Part shown: in pieces, positions 1-8,840 of the stretch
Position numbering within the stretch: the stretch's first letter is position 1
Layout of the letters: the number at the start of each line of letters is the position of its first letter
Origin: Streptomyces sp. HUAS MG91
GTDB lineage: Bacteria > Actinomycetota > Actinomycetes > Streptomycetales > Streptomycetaceae
Direction of reading: 5' to 3'
Length of the DNA stretch: 64,000 bases
NCBI RefSeq assembly: GCF_040529335.1
Contig: NZ_CP159534.1
Location: 8,184,001 to 8,248,000 of the forward strand
The notes under the pieces: model-generated
Database searches by the model: none
What the model was told of the DNA's origin: nothing
What the model saw: the letters and a program-made list of their open reading frames with translations, nothing else
Translations under genes and position numbers: made by a program

Positions 1-621
1 GGCGGCGACCAGTGCCGTTACGCGGCGTGGAAGGGCACCGACCTCCAGGCCTCCGTCAAGTCCGTCGTCGCCAAGGGCGGCGGATCCGGCGGTGGCAGCG
101 CCGGCACCCACATCAACAGCTCCGTCGTGTACGACGCGTGCAGGGGAAGCATCACCAGTAGCGAGGCCCTCGCGGACCCCTACGATTCGTACGCCACCTT
201 CACCACCGGCATGTTCTCCTGGCCCCACTACGCGGACACGATCAACGACTCCCACTTCGTCGCCCGCGACCGGATGGGCCGCCTGATGTCGTTCACCGCG
301 AGAGCGGTCAAGGACGGCCTGACGGCAGGGGGCAAGGCGTGGGGCGTCGGCGTGAACGAAGGCGGTGGCTCCCTCTACCTCGACGCACAGGGCAAGGCCA
401 CGCTCTACGGCGCCGACGCCTACGTCGTCCTCGCCGACCACCAGCCCGAGCGGGCAGTCTCGGGCCAGTCGCTGACGTACAGGAACTTCAAGATCTGGCA
501 CCTGAAGCCGGGCGCCACCTTCGACTTCGCCCAGCGCCCCACCTGCGGCTATTACCTGCGCAGCGTCACCAACGGCCGGGCCGACTCCGGACTCTACGAC
601 GGCACATCGTCCGCCTGCTGA
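1..621 (+). CDS. Cyanophycinase-like S51 serine peptidase, 3' part only
   Basis: The window opens inside this gene; about 206 codons remain. The fragment begins GGDQ and carries GGGSAG around codons 29-34, matching the nucleophile-serine turn of S51 peptidases (cyanophycinase, dipeptidase E). RDRMGRL around codons 89-95 resembles the DRxGRL segment of cyanophycinases, and a small-residue stretch VGVNEGGGSLYLD follows. Members of this family cut cyanophycin or related aspartyl peptides; Streptomyces copies are often secreted and their substrate is unproven. Two cysteines close to the C-terminus would fit an exported, disulfide-bonded enzyme. The start and any signal peptide lie outside the window. 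Family is fairly sure, true substrate unknown. Confidence 0.72.
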   Translation, partial: GGDQCRYAAWKGTDLQASVKSVVAKGGGSGGGSAGTHINSSVVYDACRGSITSSEALADPYDSYATFTTGMFSWPHYADTINDSHFVARDRMGRLMSFTARAVKDGLTAGGKAWGVGVNEGGGSLYLDAQGKATLYGADAYVVLADHQPERAVSGQSLTYRNFKIWHLKPGATFDFAQRPTCGYYLRSVTNGRADSGLYDGTSSAC

Positions 622-713
622 GCGGCAGGTTCACCGCTGTGGCGCAGGCTGATCCCCAGCTCGCGCCACAGCCGTGTGCCCCACTAACCGGGGCAAGCCC
701 GTCTTTGATGGGA

Positions 714-872
714 ACTCGCGCAACTGCCCTGGAGATGGTGTTCAAGCTTGTCGAGTCCGCCCAGGCCCGCTGGCGAGCCGTGAACGCATCCCGCCTCGTC
801 GCCCTGGTCAGAGCAGGCGCCCGCTTCGAACGCGGCCACCTCGTCGAACGCCCTGAGAGCGTCGCGGCATAA
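714..872 (+). pseudogene. IS256-type transposase, C-terminal remnant
   Basis: About 52 codons encode a tail with MVFKLVESAQARWRAVNA followed by LVALVRAGARF and a stop, closely matching the C-terminal end of actinobacterial IS256-family transposases. The catalytic DDE part is absent, and the upstream bases in this frame belong to the antecedent peptidase region, so this is a relic. No terminal inverted repeat was recognised. It marks an old insertion and deletion event between the peptidase and the next gene. Confidence 0.6.
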
Positions 873-885
873 GGTCTCGCCCACC

Positions 886-1209
886 ATGACCGACTACGAC
901 ACCTACGGCACCGGCAGTCACACCGCCGACGAACTTGCCCGCCTCGTCGGCGGCCGCCTCGGGCTGGCCTTCAACGAGCACGACAGCTACTTCCGGGGCG
1001 TCTACCACCGCGCGGACAGCCCCGACGGCCACCTCGAGATCCAGCCCAACCTGATTCCCGGCGACGGCGGCGAAGATGACCTCTACGCCGCCGAACACCC
1101 CACGTTTCAGGTGCTGTTGCTGACAACCGCTTCAGCACTCAACCCCGCCCTGCGGGCCCAGCTGGACTCCATCGAAGGGCTCGTCCACCTGAATGACGAG
1201 TCATGGTGA
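886..1209 (+). CDS. Hypothetical 107-residue protein
   Basis: A small acidic protein of 107 residues that I do not recognise. It has no signal peptide, membrane segment or cysteine cluster; composition (many Asp, Glu, Leu, Ala) fits a soluble cytoplasmic protein. The pattern is consistent with a compact alpha/beta fold of the small SitI/immunity or YxiD-partner type, but no motif proves this. It starts at ATG with a weak AAGG-type ribosome site 13 bases upstream and lies directly after the transposase remnant, so it may be a survivor of a larger lost accessory unit. Confidence 0.5.
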   Translation: MTDYDTYGTGSHTADELARLVGGRLGLAFNEHDSYFRGVYHRADSPDGHLEIQPNLIPGDGGEDDLYAAEHPTFQVLLLTTASALNPALRAQLDSIEGLVHLNDESW

Positions 1210-2098
1210 ACGGCCGCTGATTCACAGCTTTTGAGGACTGCTCGCGTTTTTGAGGTGCGCGTGGCGGTGTTCACGGCGGCCGTCTCACGCAGCCGGTTCC
1301 CTTCGGCCCAGGCGGGCCGCTCCTCCGCCGACCTCATCCGCCAAGACCTGAACATCCTCCTCGCAGCCGAGCGGGTTGCCGTCACCTACGTCACAGGACG
1401 CCCTGTCCTGGGAGAGGTCGGCACCGAAGTCACAGCACGCTGTTCTCCGCCCCCCGAGGACCTGGAAGAGCGTATCCGTCCTGGGGGCTGTGGTGCGCAC
1501 GGCTTGGGATTTCTCGTGTTCGGCGAGGATTCCGATAGCCCGCCGGGTATGGCTTTTTACGGTCCCGAGCGGAATTTCCAATGCGTTCCGGTCACGCGTG
1601 ATAAAGGCCATAGAGTTGCGTGCTGTTTTATTTGCCTTGTTTGCTGTGATTCCGTACAGCCAGGCGCTTAAGTTTCCTCGAGCGGGGCAGTATCGGAAAG
1701 ATAAGCGCCAGACGAGAAAAAACGGCCTGGGCGACATCCTCGGCGTCTTGCGGATTTCTGCACCGCTGGCGCGCGCAGCGCTCTACCTGGGGGTCCAGGT
1801 GCTGTAGATCGTGTCAAAATTATCGCGAACGGGGTCGTTGTCGGACGCTTCACTGTGGATGCCATCGCAAGGAGTGCATGCTGTCGTCTGCGGGGTATTG
1901 GACACATTACTAATCCGTATAACGCTCGCACGGTCCTCTTGCGGTTGCGTGCGCTGGCGTGTGTACGGAGCCCCTCGGGGCACAGACGCAGCCTGTGATC
2001 GGTAGTCAGCATAACGTGGTCGGCTGCCGCCCGCTCGGGAGATGTGTTCGTCTGACTCGGTCCGCCCAGCCGCCGAAGCAGCCGTGCACGGTGAGCGA
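1210..2098. other. 889-bp stretch with no confident gene, lower GC
   Basis: No frame here combines a good start, actinobacterial codon pattern and a recognisable family. Base composition between about 1500 and 2100 is visibly poorer in GC than the rest of the window, with several short A/T runs. The only homology-like trace is a possible sigma-factor remnant on the minus strand (1510-1671). The stretch looks like decayed or recently acquired DNA. Confidence 0.5.
1510..1671 (-). pseudogene. Possible ECF sigma-factor remnant
   Basis: A minus-strand frame reads LSAWLYGITANKANKTARN and soon after LEIPLGTVKSHTRRAIGIL. The first resembles the end of sigma region 2 (xxAWLYGIAxN) and the second the helix-turn-helix of region 4 (LxIPxGTVKSRxxRA). 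In an intact ECF sigma factor these are separated by roughly 60-80 residues; here they are about 12 apart, so an internal deletion is implied. Flanking residues in the same frame are not sigma-like. The resemblance is short and could be chance. Confidence 0.3.
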
Positions 2099-2881
2099 TC
2101 AGCCGGCGAAAGGTTTCATCCGCTCGGGCATCCCGAAGCGCACGGGAAGGCCGGGGGAGTAAAGGGCGCTGATCGGCTCGGTGGAGGGACGCGTCAGACC
2201 GCAGTTCGAGAAGACAGTCGCGTCCCAGCCGAGCACGGTGCAGGGCAGGAGTTTCCACGGTGGATGGGCGTTGGGGAAGTAGTAAGTGCGGTTCCTATGG
2301 GATTCGTGCAGTCCCCATCGGTTTGTCAGAAAAGAGTCCAAGGTCGACGGGCTGTAGGGCCTTTGCTCGACGTCGATCCATGCGTAGCTTGCCCCGCTCC
2401 GGCGGCGGGGTGCGGAGCGGTAGATGAGACGGCTGCCCGCTGGGTGTTGATGGCGAGAAATGTGGGAGTGGTGGTAGGGAAGTCCGAAGACCGAGCGAGC
2501 CAGGAGGGTGGGAATGAGCCGGTTACAGTCCAGTGACAGGAACACCACTCCCCGGCGTCCCTGGGCGTCTCGGCTGTAGAGCCGGACGTTCACCTCGTTG
2601 AACTCCCCGACGTACGGCCAAGACGGTCCCACTGCGAATCGAAGTCCTTGCATGCGGAAGAAGACTAGTCCGGCGTAAGCGCGGCCGTTGTGAAGATCCG
2701 GGACCGTGCCGGAAGGGAGAAGGCCCGCGACCTCGAACGGATTTACCTGCCAGTGCAGAAAAATGACGTCCCGCCAGTTCTGCCGGAGCAGCGTCCGCGG
2801 GAGCGTGCGTGGCGACGTGTCGGTGACGGGCTCGACTTCCCGCATGGGAGATCGAGCCCATCGGCCCGGGGTGAGATCCAT
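2099..2881 (-). CDS. DUF2071 (YqjF-like) family protein
   Basis: A 260-residue protein of the DUF2071/YqjF family, whose biochemical role is not established. Family hallmarks are visible in order: an FLHWQVNPFEVAGLLPSG segment near the N-terminus, a GRAYAGLVFFRM segment, FNEVNVRLYSRD, and GRRGVVFLSLDCNR. The usual family length is about 230-260 residues. I chose the ATG at 2881 because AGGA lies seven bases upstream; an ATG at 2845 or a GTG at 2827 (preceded by GGGAAG) are alternatives that leave the domain intact. The gene follows a small membrane protein on the same strand with a 39-bp gap, so the two may be cotranscribed. Confidence 0.75.
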   Translation of the reverse strand: MDLTPGRWARSPMREVEPVTDTSPRTLPRTLLRQNWRDVIFLHWQVNPFEVAGLLPSGTVPDLHNGRAYAGLVFFRMQGLRFAVGPSWPYVGEFNEVNVRLYSRDAQGRRGVVFLSLDCNRLIPTLLARSVFGLPYHHSHISRHQHPAGSRLIYRSAPRRRSGASYAWIDVEQRPYSPSTLDSFLTNRWGLHESHRNRTYYFPNAHPPWKLLPCTVLGWDATVFSNCGLTRPSTEPISALYSPGLPVRFGMPERMKPFAG

Positions 2882-2920
2882 GGATCCATCCGTCCTGCTT
2901 CCAGGCAGCTTGCACACGCG

Positions 2921-3163
2921 TCAGGTGGTGTCGGCCCTCTCGTAGTTCGCCAGCGCCAGGCCGAGGGCGAAGAAGGTGGGAGCCCACTCGCCGACGAAGA
3001 TGCCCCACCGGTCGGCGCGCTCAAGATTTTCGCTTCTGGTCGACGTGACCCACGAAATCAGGGACAAGCCGATGGACCCGACTGCGGCTGCGTACGCGTG
3101 CTCACTCGTCACACCGTTTTCGTGAAGCTTCTTGACGATCACGACTGCTCCCTGGGGGATCAT
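2921..3163 (-). CDS. Small membrane protein, function unknown
   Basis: About 80 residues from the ATG at 3163; the frame is open further upstream to a TTG at 3226, so the start is uncertain. Two hydrophobic stretches are visible, one around AAAVGSIGLSLISWV and a second around IFVGEWAPTFFALGLALA, with charged residues between them, giving a likely two-helix membrane topology. The phrase ADRWGIFVG.WAPTFFALG recurs in short actinobacterial membrane proteins of unknown function. It sits upstream of the DUF2071 gene on the same strand and is divergent from the FAD oxidoreductase, with an A/T-rich promoter-like region between. Confidence 0.55.
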   Translation of the reverse strand: MIPQGAVVIVKKLHENGVTSEHAYAAAVGSIGLSLISWVTSTRSENLERADRWGIFVGEWAPTFFALGLALANYERADTT

Positions 3164-3436
3164 GAGCGGAAACGGACTCGGATACGGTGCCCGATGTCCA
3201 TCCTTACGCCCACTCTTCGTAGTCAATGAAGCTGTTGGATGCGAACTGTCGGATAAAGCAACTATTTTTCCCGCTGGCGCACGACGTCGGCATCAAAAGG
3301 CCCGGCCACAAGGCCTCGGGCGCTGGTATCGAGAGCCTTGTCCGGCGGCATGGACAGCACCGGCGACGCATCCGGGGCACGCCCACGTCACGAAGGGTTG
3401 CCAAAGTCGCTTGCAGCCCAATGGAGAGGTGATGCG

Positions 3437-4690
3437 ATGAGTGGCGCGCTCAAAAGCACGGGGCGTCCGGTCGTGGTGGTCGGGGCCGGGGCGGCTGGCT
3501 TGGCCTGCGCAGCCGACCTGATCGCATCCGGGGTCGCGACGAAAGTACTTGAAGCCTCGAACGCCGCGGGCGGGCGGATGCGCACCGACATCGTGGACGG
3601 CTTCGTCGTCGACCGTGGGTTCCAGGTGTTCAACACCGCATATCCGCAGATCAAGCGGCGGCTGAATCTTCGCGACCTGAGCCTGCGACCCTTCACACCA
3701 GGAGTGCAGGTCCACACCGACGCGAGAAGAGTGCGGCTCTACGACCCGCTGCGGAGGCCCGCAGCAGTCGGAGGGTTCGTCGAAGGCGGCCTGGTCTCGG
3801 CCCGGGACGCGCTCGCACTCGGCGCCATGTCCGCACGCGACATGCTGCTCCCGGCGGCGCTCATCAAGCAGGGCTCGCACCGCACCACGCGGGCTGCCCT
3901 GCGAGGTGCAGGCATCTCCGACAGCCTGATCGAGCAGGTTCTGCGGCCTTTCCTGGCCGGCGTGTTCCTGGACGATCAACTGGAGACGGACAGCCGCGTC
4001 TTCCATCTCGTCTGGCGCAGCATGCTGCGCGGCACACTGTGCCTGCCCGCCGACGGCATCGAGGCAGTACCGCGGGCAATGGTGCGCGCTCTACCCTCAG
4101 GGGCCCTCCAGACCGACACAGCCGTAGCAGAACTGACTGACGAGGGAGTGATCACAGCCGCAGGCGCCGTCATTCCCGCCGCCGCCGTTGTCGTCGCCGC
4201 AGGCCCCGAGACGACAGCCGCGCTCCTGCCGAACACCCCGGTTCCTGCCTACCGCACGGTCACCACCTACTACCACTGCGCGGGCCGAGCCCCTCTGGAC
4301 GAGCCCGCGCTTGTTGTCGACGCGCACGGCCGGCTGCTGAACACCTGCGTGCTCACTCAGGTGTCCAAGACCTTCTCGGCGGACAGCAGGTCCCTCATCG
4401 CCACGTCGGTGCTCGGCGTTGACGAGCCCGGCCGTCAGGCGCAGGTACGCCACGTGCTGTCCGAGATGTACGGGACCGATACGGATCCATGGCAGCTTGT
4501 CGCGGCACGCACCGTCACCCATGCCCTTCCCGTCATGACACCTCCGCACTCGCTCAGCACATCCTCACGCGTTGGGCCGGGCCGCTACGTTTGCGGTGAC
4601 CTCCGGGCGACTGGGTCGGTGCAGGGCGCGATGGCATCGGGCGCTCGCGCGGCGCGTGAGGTGATCCATGACCTCACGCGGCACAGGTGA
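3437..4690 (+). CDS. FAD-dependent amine/phytoene-type oxidoreductase
   Basis: A 417-residue NAD(P)-binding-like FAD protein of the flavin amine oxidase/phytoene desaturase superfamily. The dinucleotide-binding GAGAAG is at residues 16-21, the acidic ribose-binding Glu at 39, followed by GGRMRT (45-50). Near the C-terminus YVCGDLRATGSVQGAMASG is the second FAD-contact motif, as in protoporphyrinogen-oxidase-like enzymes. The ATG at 3437 is chosen because GGAGAGGTG lies just upstream and the beta strand VVVVG begins ten residues later. Genes of this type act in carotenoid, amine or tetrapyrrole oxidation; the substrate cannot be told here. It is convergent with a glycosyltransferase, and an isoprenoid or pigment glycoside is one possibility, but that is inference. 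Confidence 0.82.
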   Translation: MSGALKSTGRPVVVVGAGAAGLACAADLIASGVATKVLEASNAAGGRMRTDIVDGFVVDRGFQVFNTAYPQIKRRLNLRDLSLRPFTPGVQVHTDARRVRLYDPLRRPAAVGGFVEGGLVSARDALALGAMSARDMLLPAALIKQGSHRTTRAALRGAGISDSLIEQVLRPFLAGVFLDDQLETDSRVFHLVWRSMLRGTLCLPADGIEAVPRAMVRALPSGALQTDTAVAELTDEGVITAAGAVIPAAAVVVAAGPETTAALLPNTPVPAYRTVTTYYHCAGRAPLDEPALVVDAHGRLLNTCVLTQVSKTFSADSRSLIATSVLGVDEPGRQAQVRHVLSEMYGTDTDPWQLVAARTVTHALPVMTPPHSLSTSSRVGPGRYVCGDLRATGSVQGAMASGARAAREVIHDLTRHR

Positions 4691-4754
4691 GCGCCCCCGC
4701 CTTCGTCAAGACGGGGCGCAGGGACGCAGGACAGATCTACGAGCTGGACGCGTG

Positions 4755-6074
4755 TTAGTCCATGGCTGACAGCAAACGTGAAGCAGCGAAGTGCGGCCCC
4801 CGCGACTGAGTGCAGGCGGTCCACTTGAGCATGTCAGGACGGGCCGCCGTGGCGAGTGTGGCAAGGGTCGAGGCAACTTCTTCGGGGCACAGGGTGTTGG
4901 GATCACGCACGATCCCCACGCCCGTGCGCTCCGCGTCGCGCGCGATGGCGAACTGGTCACTGGAGAAGGGAAGGACGAGAGCGGGCACTGCCGCCTGAAG
5001 GCATTCGGTGAACGAATTGCCGCCCCCGTGATGCACCATCACGTCGACGTGGCGCAACAGAGCCTGTTGGGGAACGGACCTTGCCACGAGAACGCGCTCT
5101 CCGGCCAGATCGTTGAGCGCCGCCACGCGTTCACCGGCCGCAACGATGACCGCGGCACGTGTGTCCATCCGCAGTACGCCCTCTACCACGGTCCGCAGGA
5201 CGTCATCGCGGACACTCAGGAACGTGCCCAACGCCACCAAGACCACAAGGTCCGCCCGCTCGCGCAACTCAGCCACACGACCTCGCCACTCCGCGTCGAG
5301 AGACTCGGCCTCGCCCACCATGTGTCCTGCGTAGATGCTCTGCGGTGCTTTCGGCGCCCTCGGCAGCCACGGCAGCGGAGGATACGCATACACGACGGCA
5401 CTGGACGAGGTAAGAGCGAAGGCCCGCTCCACCAAGGGAACCCGGGGCGCCCTTTCTCTGATGAATTCCTCGAACAGGACGGTGAAGGCGGAGTCGTTGT
5501 CCTGTGCCGCCTCCATCAGCTCGCGCAGCGGCTGCGGGGCGGGCCGCAACGCTTCGGGCCAGTCGTAGGGCACACCGAACCACTGGTCCGGCTCCGCGAG
5601 CACGTAGCTGGGGTGCCCGGGGCAGAAGGCGGCGTAGCGAGCGCCCAGGCAGTGCAGGGCGAGGGTCGCCGAGTAGCTGAGCTGGTCGACGACGTACCAG
5701 TCGGGACGCAGGCGCGCATCAACGGCACGCAGGGCATCCAGCACATGGCCCGGATCGGCCATCATGTCGGCACGGCGATGGCGGGCCTGGGTCACCAGGG
5801 CAGGCACCGCCCCCGCGCGTGTCGCCGCGAAGAACTCGAGCAGCCGGCGTCGCTCCGCCCCCTGCTGCTTCGTGCTTTCCGCGACTCCCGTGTTCGCGTT
5901 GCGCGTGACCGTCAAGGGCTCAAAGTGCACGCCGGCCCGTGATGCGAGCCCGGCAAACGCCTCAGAACATGCGAAGTGCACCTCCGCGCCGGCGTGGGCG
6001 AGTGCCGCCGCCAGGATCGACAGGGGCCGGGCGTGGGACGCGAATGGCGGGCTGATGACTACAACACGAGGCAT
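4755..6074 (-). CDS. GT1-family glycosyltransferase (MGT type)
   Basis: A 439-residue GT-B glycosyltransferase of family 1, the group that moves a sugar from a nucleotide donor to macrolides, carotenoids, flavonoids or lipids. The N-terminal acceptor half starts with VVVISPPFASHARPL, including the His that typically serves as catalytic base. The C-terminal donor half has the signature HHGGGNSFTECLQAAVPAL and then PFSSDQF, the usual nucleotide-sugar loop. ATG 6074 is supported by AAAGGACGG upstream. The gene is divergent from the large GT4 gene at 6221 with about 145 bp between, so both could share one control region. Acceptor unknown; the nearby FAD oxidoreductase hints at a lipid or polyene acceptor. 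Confidence 0.85.
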   Translation of the reverse strand: MPRVVVISPPFASHARPLSILAAALAHAGAEVHFACSEAFAGLASRAGVHFEPLTVTRNANTGVAESTKQQGAERRRLLEFFAATRAGAVPALVTQARHRRADMMADPGHVLDALRAVDARLRPDWYVVDQLSYSATLALHCLGARYAAFCPGHPSYVLAEPDQWFGVPYDWPEALRPAPQPLRELMEAAQDNDSAFTVLFEEFIRERAPRVPLVERAFALTSSSAVVYAYPPLPWLPRAPKAPQSIYAGHMVGEAESLDAEWRGRVAELRERADLVVLVALGTFLSVRDDVLRTVVEGVLRMDTRAAVIVAAGERVAALNDLAGERVLVARSVPQQALLRHVDVMVHHGGGNSFTECLQAAVPALVLPFSSDQFAIARDAERTGVGIVRDPNTLCPEEVASTLATLATAARPDMLKWTACTQSRGPHFAASRLLSAMD

Positions 6075-6220
6075 GACCGTCCTTTCAGCCGCAGGTGCCG
6101 CAGCAGATGCACTCAACCGTCCGCACCGCGGTGACAGCAGCGTCTGCAACGGATTGCATCCAGATCGCCCCTACGTCAAGAAACGTCAGCATCGAATCCT
6201 TTTGGCGTAGAGGAGACCGC

Positions 6221-8305
6221 GTGTCCACCCCAGCCCAGGCGGGCAGCTGCTCCACGTCGGCGCTGCCGCCCACTGCACCTGACCTGCTGGTCGACGCTCG
6301 CCGCACGTTCTTTCACGGACCACGCCTCCGCAAGGTGACGGCGCGGGCGGACTCACCGGCCACCGGGACACTGCAGCAGTTTCTCGACGCCGAATACAGC
6401 ACCGATTTCACCTCAAGTGTCAGCGGGCCGCATGCGACGCTCGATACCGCGGACATCACGGTGGCCCGTCTGCGACAGCTGTGCCGCCTGTCCGCTCCCC
6501 TCGCCCCGGAGGCGGTTCTCGCGCACGACTTCGCCAACCCCGCCGTCGCCGCGGTCCTGACAGACATGTGGCCCGTGACCGTAAGCTGCTACGGGAAACC
6601 ACACGCCGAAGCAGTCCTGCGAAACCGTCTCACCGGGCCACACCTCGACACTGCCGACATCCCCTTCCTGCTGGACCGAGCGGAGTCGGCCGGGCTGCGC
6701 CCCCTGACCGCAGACGAAGCCGTCTCCCTGCCCGCCCACGACCAGCGCGGTGCACGGCATGCCCTGTGGCGATACCTGCACAGCCTTCCGGGCGGGCACA
6801 CCCACCTGCCCGACCCCGGCCAAGCGGCGGATCCCTACGAACGCCTCCTGGCCAACCCGCCCGCAACCCTGCCGGATCACCCTGCGCAGCACGGCACAGT
6901 CGTCGCCCAGACCATGCTCCAGGGAGATCTGGACACCCCGGGCCAGGGGTTGAGCGGCGGAATGTCCGTACTCCTGGGCGGCCTCGGGGACCAACTCGCC
7001 ACAAACGAGTACATCGGACACGTCCTGACCGTGGTCACCGCCGGCCACGACAGCCTCGAACGCGAAATGAACCTGCTGCGCCCCCGAACACCCGCCCACA
7101 CCGTTCTGCGCCTCCCCGTCGACGCACCCGCCTCCCCTCCGCACGAAGGGTGGACTCCCTACCGCGCAGCCCTCAACTGGTGGGCACGGCGACTGTTCGC
7201 CGCGCTGCCGCGAAAGGTGGACGTCATCCACTTGCGCTTCGGGGACGAGGCCAGCCTCGCCCTAGCCGACGCAGCAGAACACGCGGGAACACGGACCGTC
7301 TTCACCGCGACCCCAGACCCCCACCGCACCCTGACGCACACATACACGGACACCTGCTCGACCGCGAGCGACGAAGAACACCTACTCCGCGACGACCTGC
7401 ATCGCATCTTCTGCGCCGACCGACTGGTCGACCGCTCCGACGAAGTGATCGGCATTGCCGGACCATCCGGTGCAGAGCACCTTCTCCGCCACTTCCCGGT
7501 ACTGGAGGACCGCTACGGACCCGACGGCCCCCCGGCACCCCCCGAAGGCATAGCCCCCTACACACCTGACCCAGCCGAAAGCACGCTGCGGAAACAAATG
7601 CTCGACGCCCTCTACGCAGACGGCTCCCGCACGGATGCCCTGTCGCCCCAGGACCGCGAGCTTCCCCTTCTCCTGAGCGTGGGACGCCTGCATCCCGTCA
7701 AGCAGCAAGACATGCTGGTCCACACCTGGCTGGTGACCGAAATGTGGCGCTCCACAACGCTGGTCATCGTGGGCGGCAGCCACAACGCCCCGGCGCGGCA
7801 GGAGCACGAAACGCGCAGAAGGATTCACGAGCTGCTACGCGGCCACAACGCTGCTGCCAGCCGCCTCGCCATCGTCCCTGCCATGCCGAACATGAGCATC
7901 CGACGGCTGGAGCGCGCACTCGCGGATCCCGCATCCGGGCCGGCGACTTGGTATGTATGCCCCAGTGCCAAGGAGGAGTTCGGAATCGCGATCTTGGAAG
8001 CCATGGAGGCGGGGCTGCCGGTGACGGGACCACAACGTGGTGGAGTCGCCCACTATGTGCACGACGGCGTCAACGGCCTGCTCCTCGACACCTCGTCGCC
8101 GTCCGGCCTGGCTCGCGGACTGCACCGGCTCAGGTCGCTGCCCGAATCAACTCGCCACCGCATGGCCATGGCGGCGCAGCACACCGCCACGACCCGGTAT
8201 GCACTGCAGGACATGACGGATTTCCTGTGCACCACCTACAGCACGTTGGCCCAAAGGCCCCGCACGAACGCAGTCTCACGAGGCGCCCGGGTCGATCCAG
8301 CGTAG
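6221..8305 (+). CDS. Large GT4-family glycosyltransferase with extra N-terminal region
   Basis: A 694-residue protein whose C-terminal part is a GT-B, family-4 (sucrose-phosphate-synthase/trehalose-phosphorylase-like) transferase. LLSVGRLHPVKQQDMLV near residue 483 opens the donor domain, VIVGGS follows, and KEEFGIAILEAMEAGLP around 583-599 is the E-x7-E donor motif. The acceptor domain begins near residue 224 with VVAQTMLQGDL and a GLSGGMSVLLGGLGDQLA loop. Residues 1-220 are not a recognised domain. GTG 6221 is chosen because GAGGAGACC precedes it. The length (about 300 more than a plain GT4) and the unknown N-terminal region suggest a two-part enzyme, for example a sugar-phosphate handling domain joined to a transferase; this is not proven. 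Confidence 0.78.
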   Translation: MSTPAQAGSCSTSALPPTAPDLLVDARRTFFHGPRLRKVTARADSPATGTLQQFLDAEYSTDFTSSVSGPHATLDTADITVARLRQLCRLSAPLAPEAVLAHDFANPAVAAVLTDMWPVTVSCYGKPHAEAVLRNRLTGPHLDTADIPFLLDRAESAGLRPLTADEAVSLPAHDQRGARHALWRYLHSLPGGHTHLPDPGQAADPYERLLANPPATLPDHPAQHGTVVAQTMLQGDLDTPGQGLSGGMSVLLGGLGDQLATNEYIGHVLTVVTAGHDSLEREMNLLRPRTPAHTVLRLPVDAPASPPHEGWTPYRAALNWWARRLFAALPRKVDVIHLRFGDEASLALADAAEHAGTRTVFTATPDPHRTLTHTYTDTCSTASDEEHLLRDDLHRIFCADRLVDRSDEVIGIAGPSGAEHLLRHFPVLEDRYGPDGPPAPPEGIAPYTPDPAESTLRKQMLDALYADGSRTDALSPQDRELPLLLSVGRLHPVKQQDMLVHTWLVTEMWRSTTLVIVGGSHNAPARQEHETRRRIHELLRGHNAAASRLAIVPAMPNMSIRRLERALADPASGPATWYVCPSAKEEFGIAILEAMEAGLPVTGPQRGGVAHYVHDGVNGLLLDTSSPSGLARGLHRLRSLPESTRHRMAMAAQHTATTRYALQDMTDFLCTTYSTLAQRPRTNAVSRGARVDPA

Positions 8306-8840
8306 TCGGTGCGACGGACATCCGGCCCCGACCGTGGCCGCCAGCAAGGAGCGCAAATCCCGTCCCGTATCAGACTTCGAGTGTGCGCGAATACGGGTCC
8401 CAGCCCTCCGGCAGCGGATCAGGTGAGGTGAAGCTGCTGTCCACATCGACCGGCTCGGCGGCGTCCGACGCGGTCGTCGGATCGCCTCGTCATCCTTGGG
8501 CCAGCAGCCCGGGATGTGGCCGGTTAAAGAGCAGGTCGACGCCGGCGTGGGTGATGCCGAGGAAGCTCGGCGTGGTCTTCCGGTGAGGCGACCTCGTGCA
8601 GCCCGGCGGCGGCGTCCGATGCATCGGGCTGCACGTCGGTGCTATCCCACGCTCCTTGTGTCCCGATACGCCCTAGCTGATCAGGACGTAGGTGACGCAC
8701 CTGGTTTCCGGAGCAACGCCGCGGTGGAGAATGGCGATCGGGGGGAAGATGACTGTGCCAGAGACCGGAACGCCGAGAGAACCAAGACCCATGCCGGGCT
8801 CGTGGCGGTCCAGACCAAGCGGCGTCGTGATCGCGCACGC
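8306..8840. other. Degenerate stretch between GT4 gene and epimerase fragment
   Basis: No intact gene. On the minus strand one frame from about 8585 down to a stop at 8370 has coding-like composition, including TTPSFLGITHAGVDLLFNRP and, after an in-frame TGA at 8490-8492, SFTSPDPLPEGWDPYSRTLE before the final stop. This looks like a decayed gene of unknown family. On the plus strand nothing recognisable appears before the epimerase homology begins at 8841. Confidence 0.4.

Noticed and set aside
1783..1983. Minus-strand 66-codon frame with a CTPCDG stretch, considered as a small modified-peptide precursor
   Set aside because: No modifying enzyme or transporter nearby, no ribosome site, and it lies in a degenerate low-GC patch.
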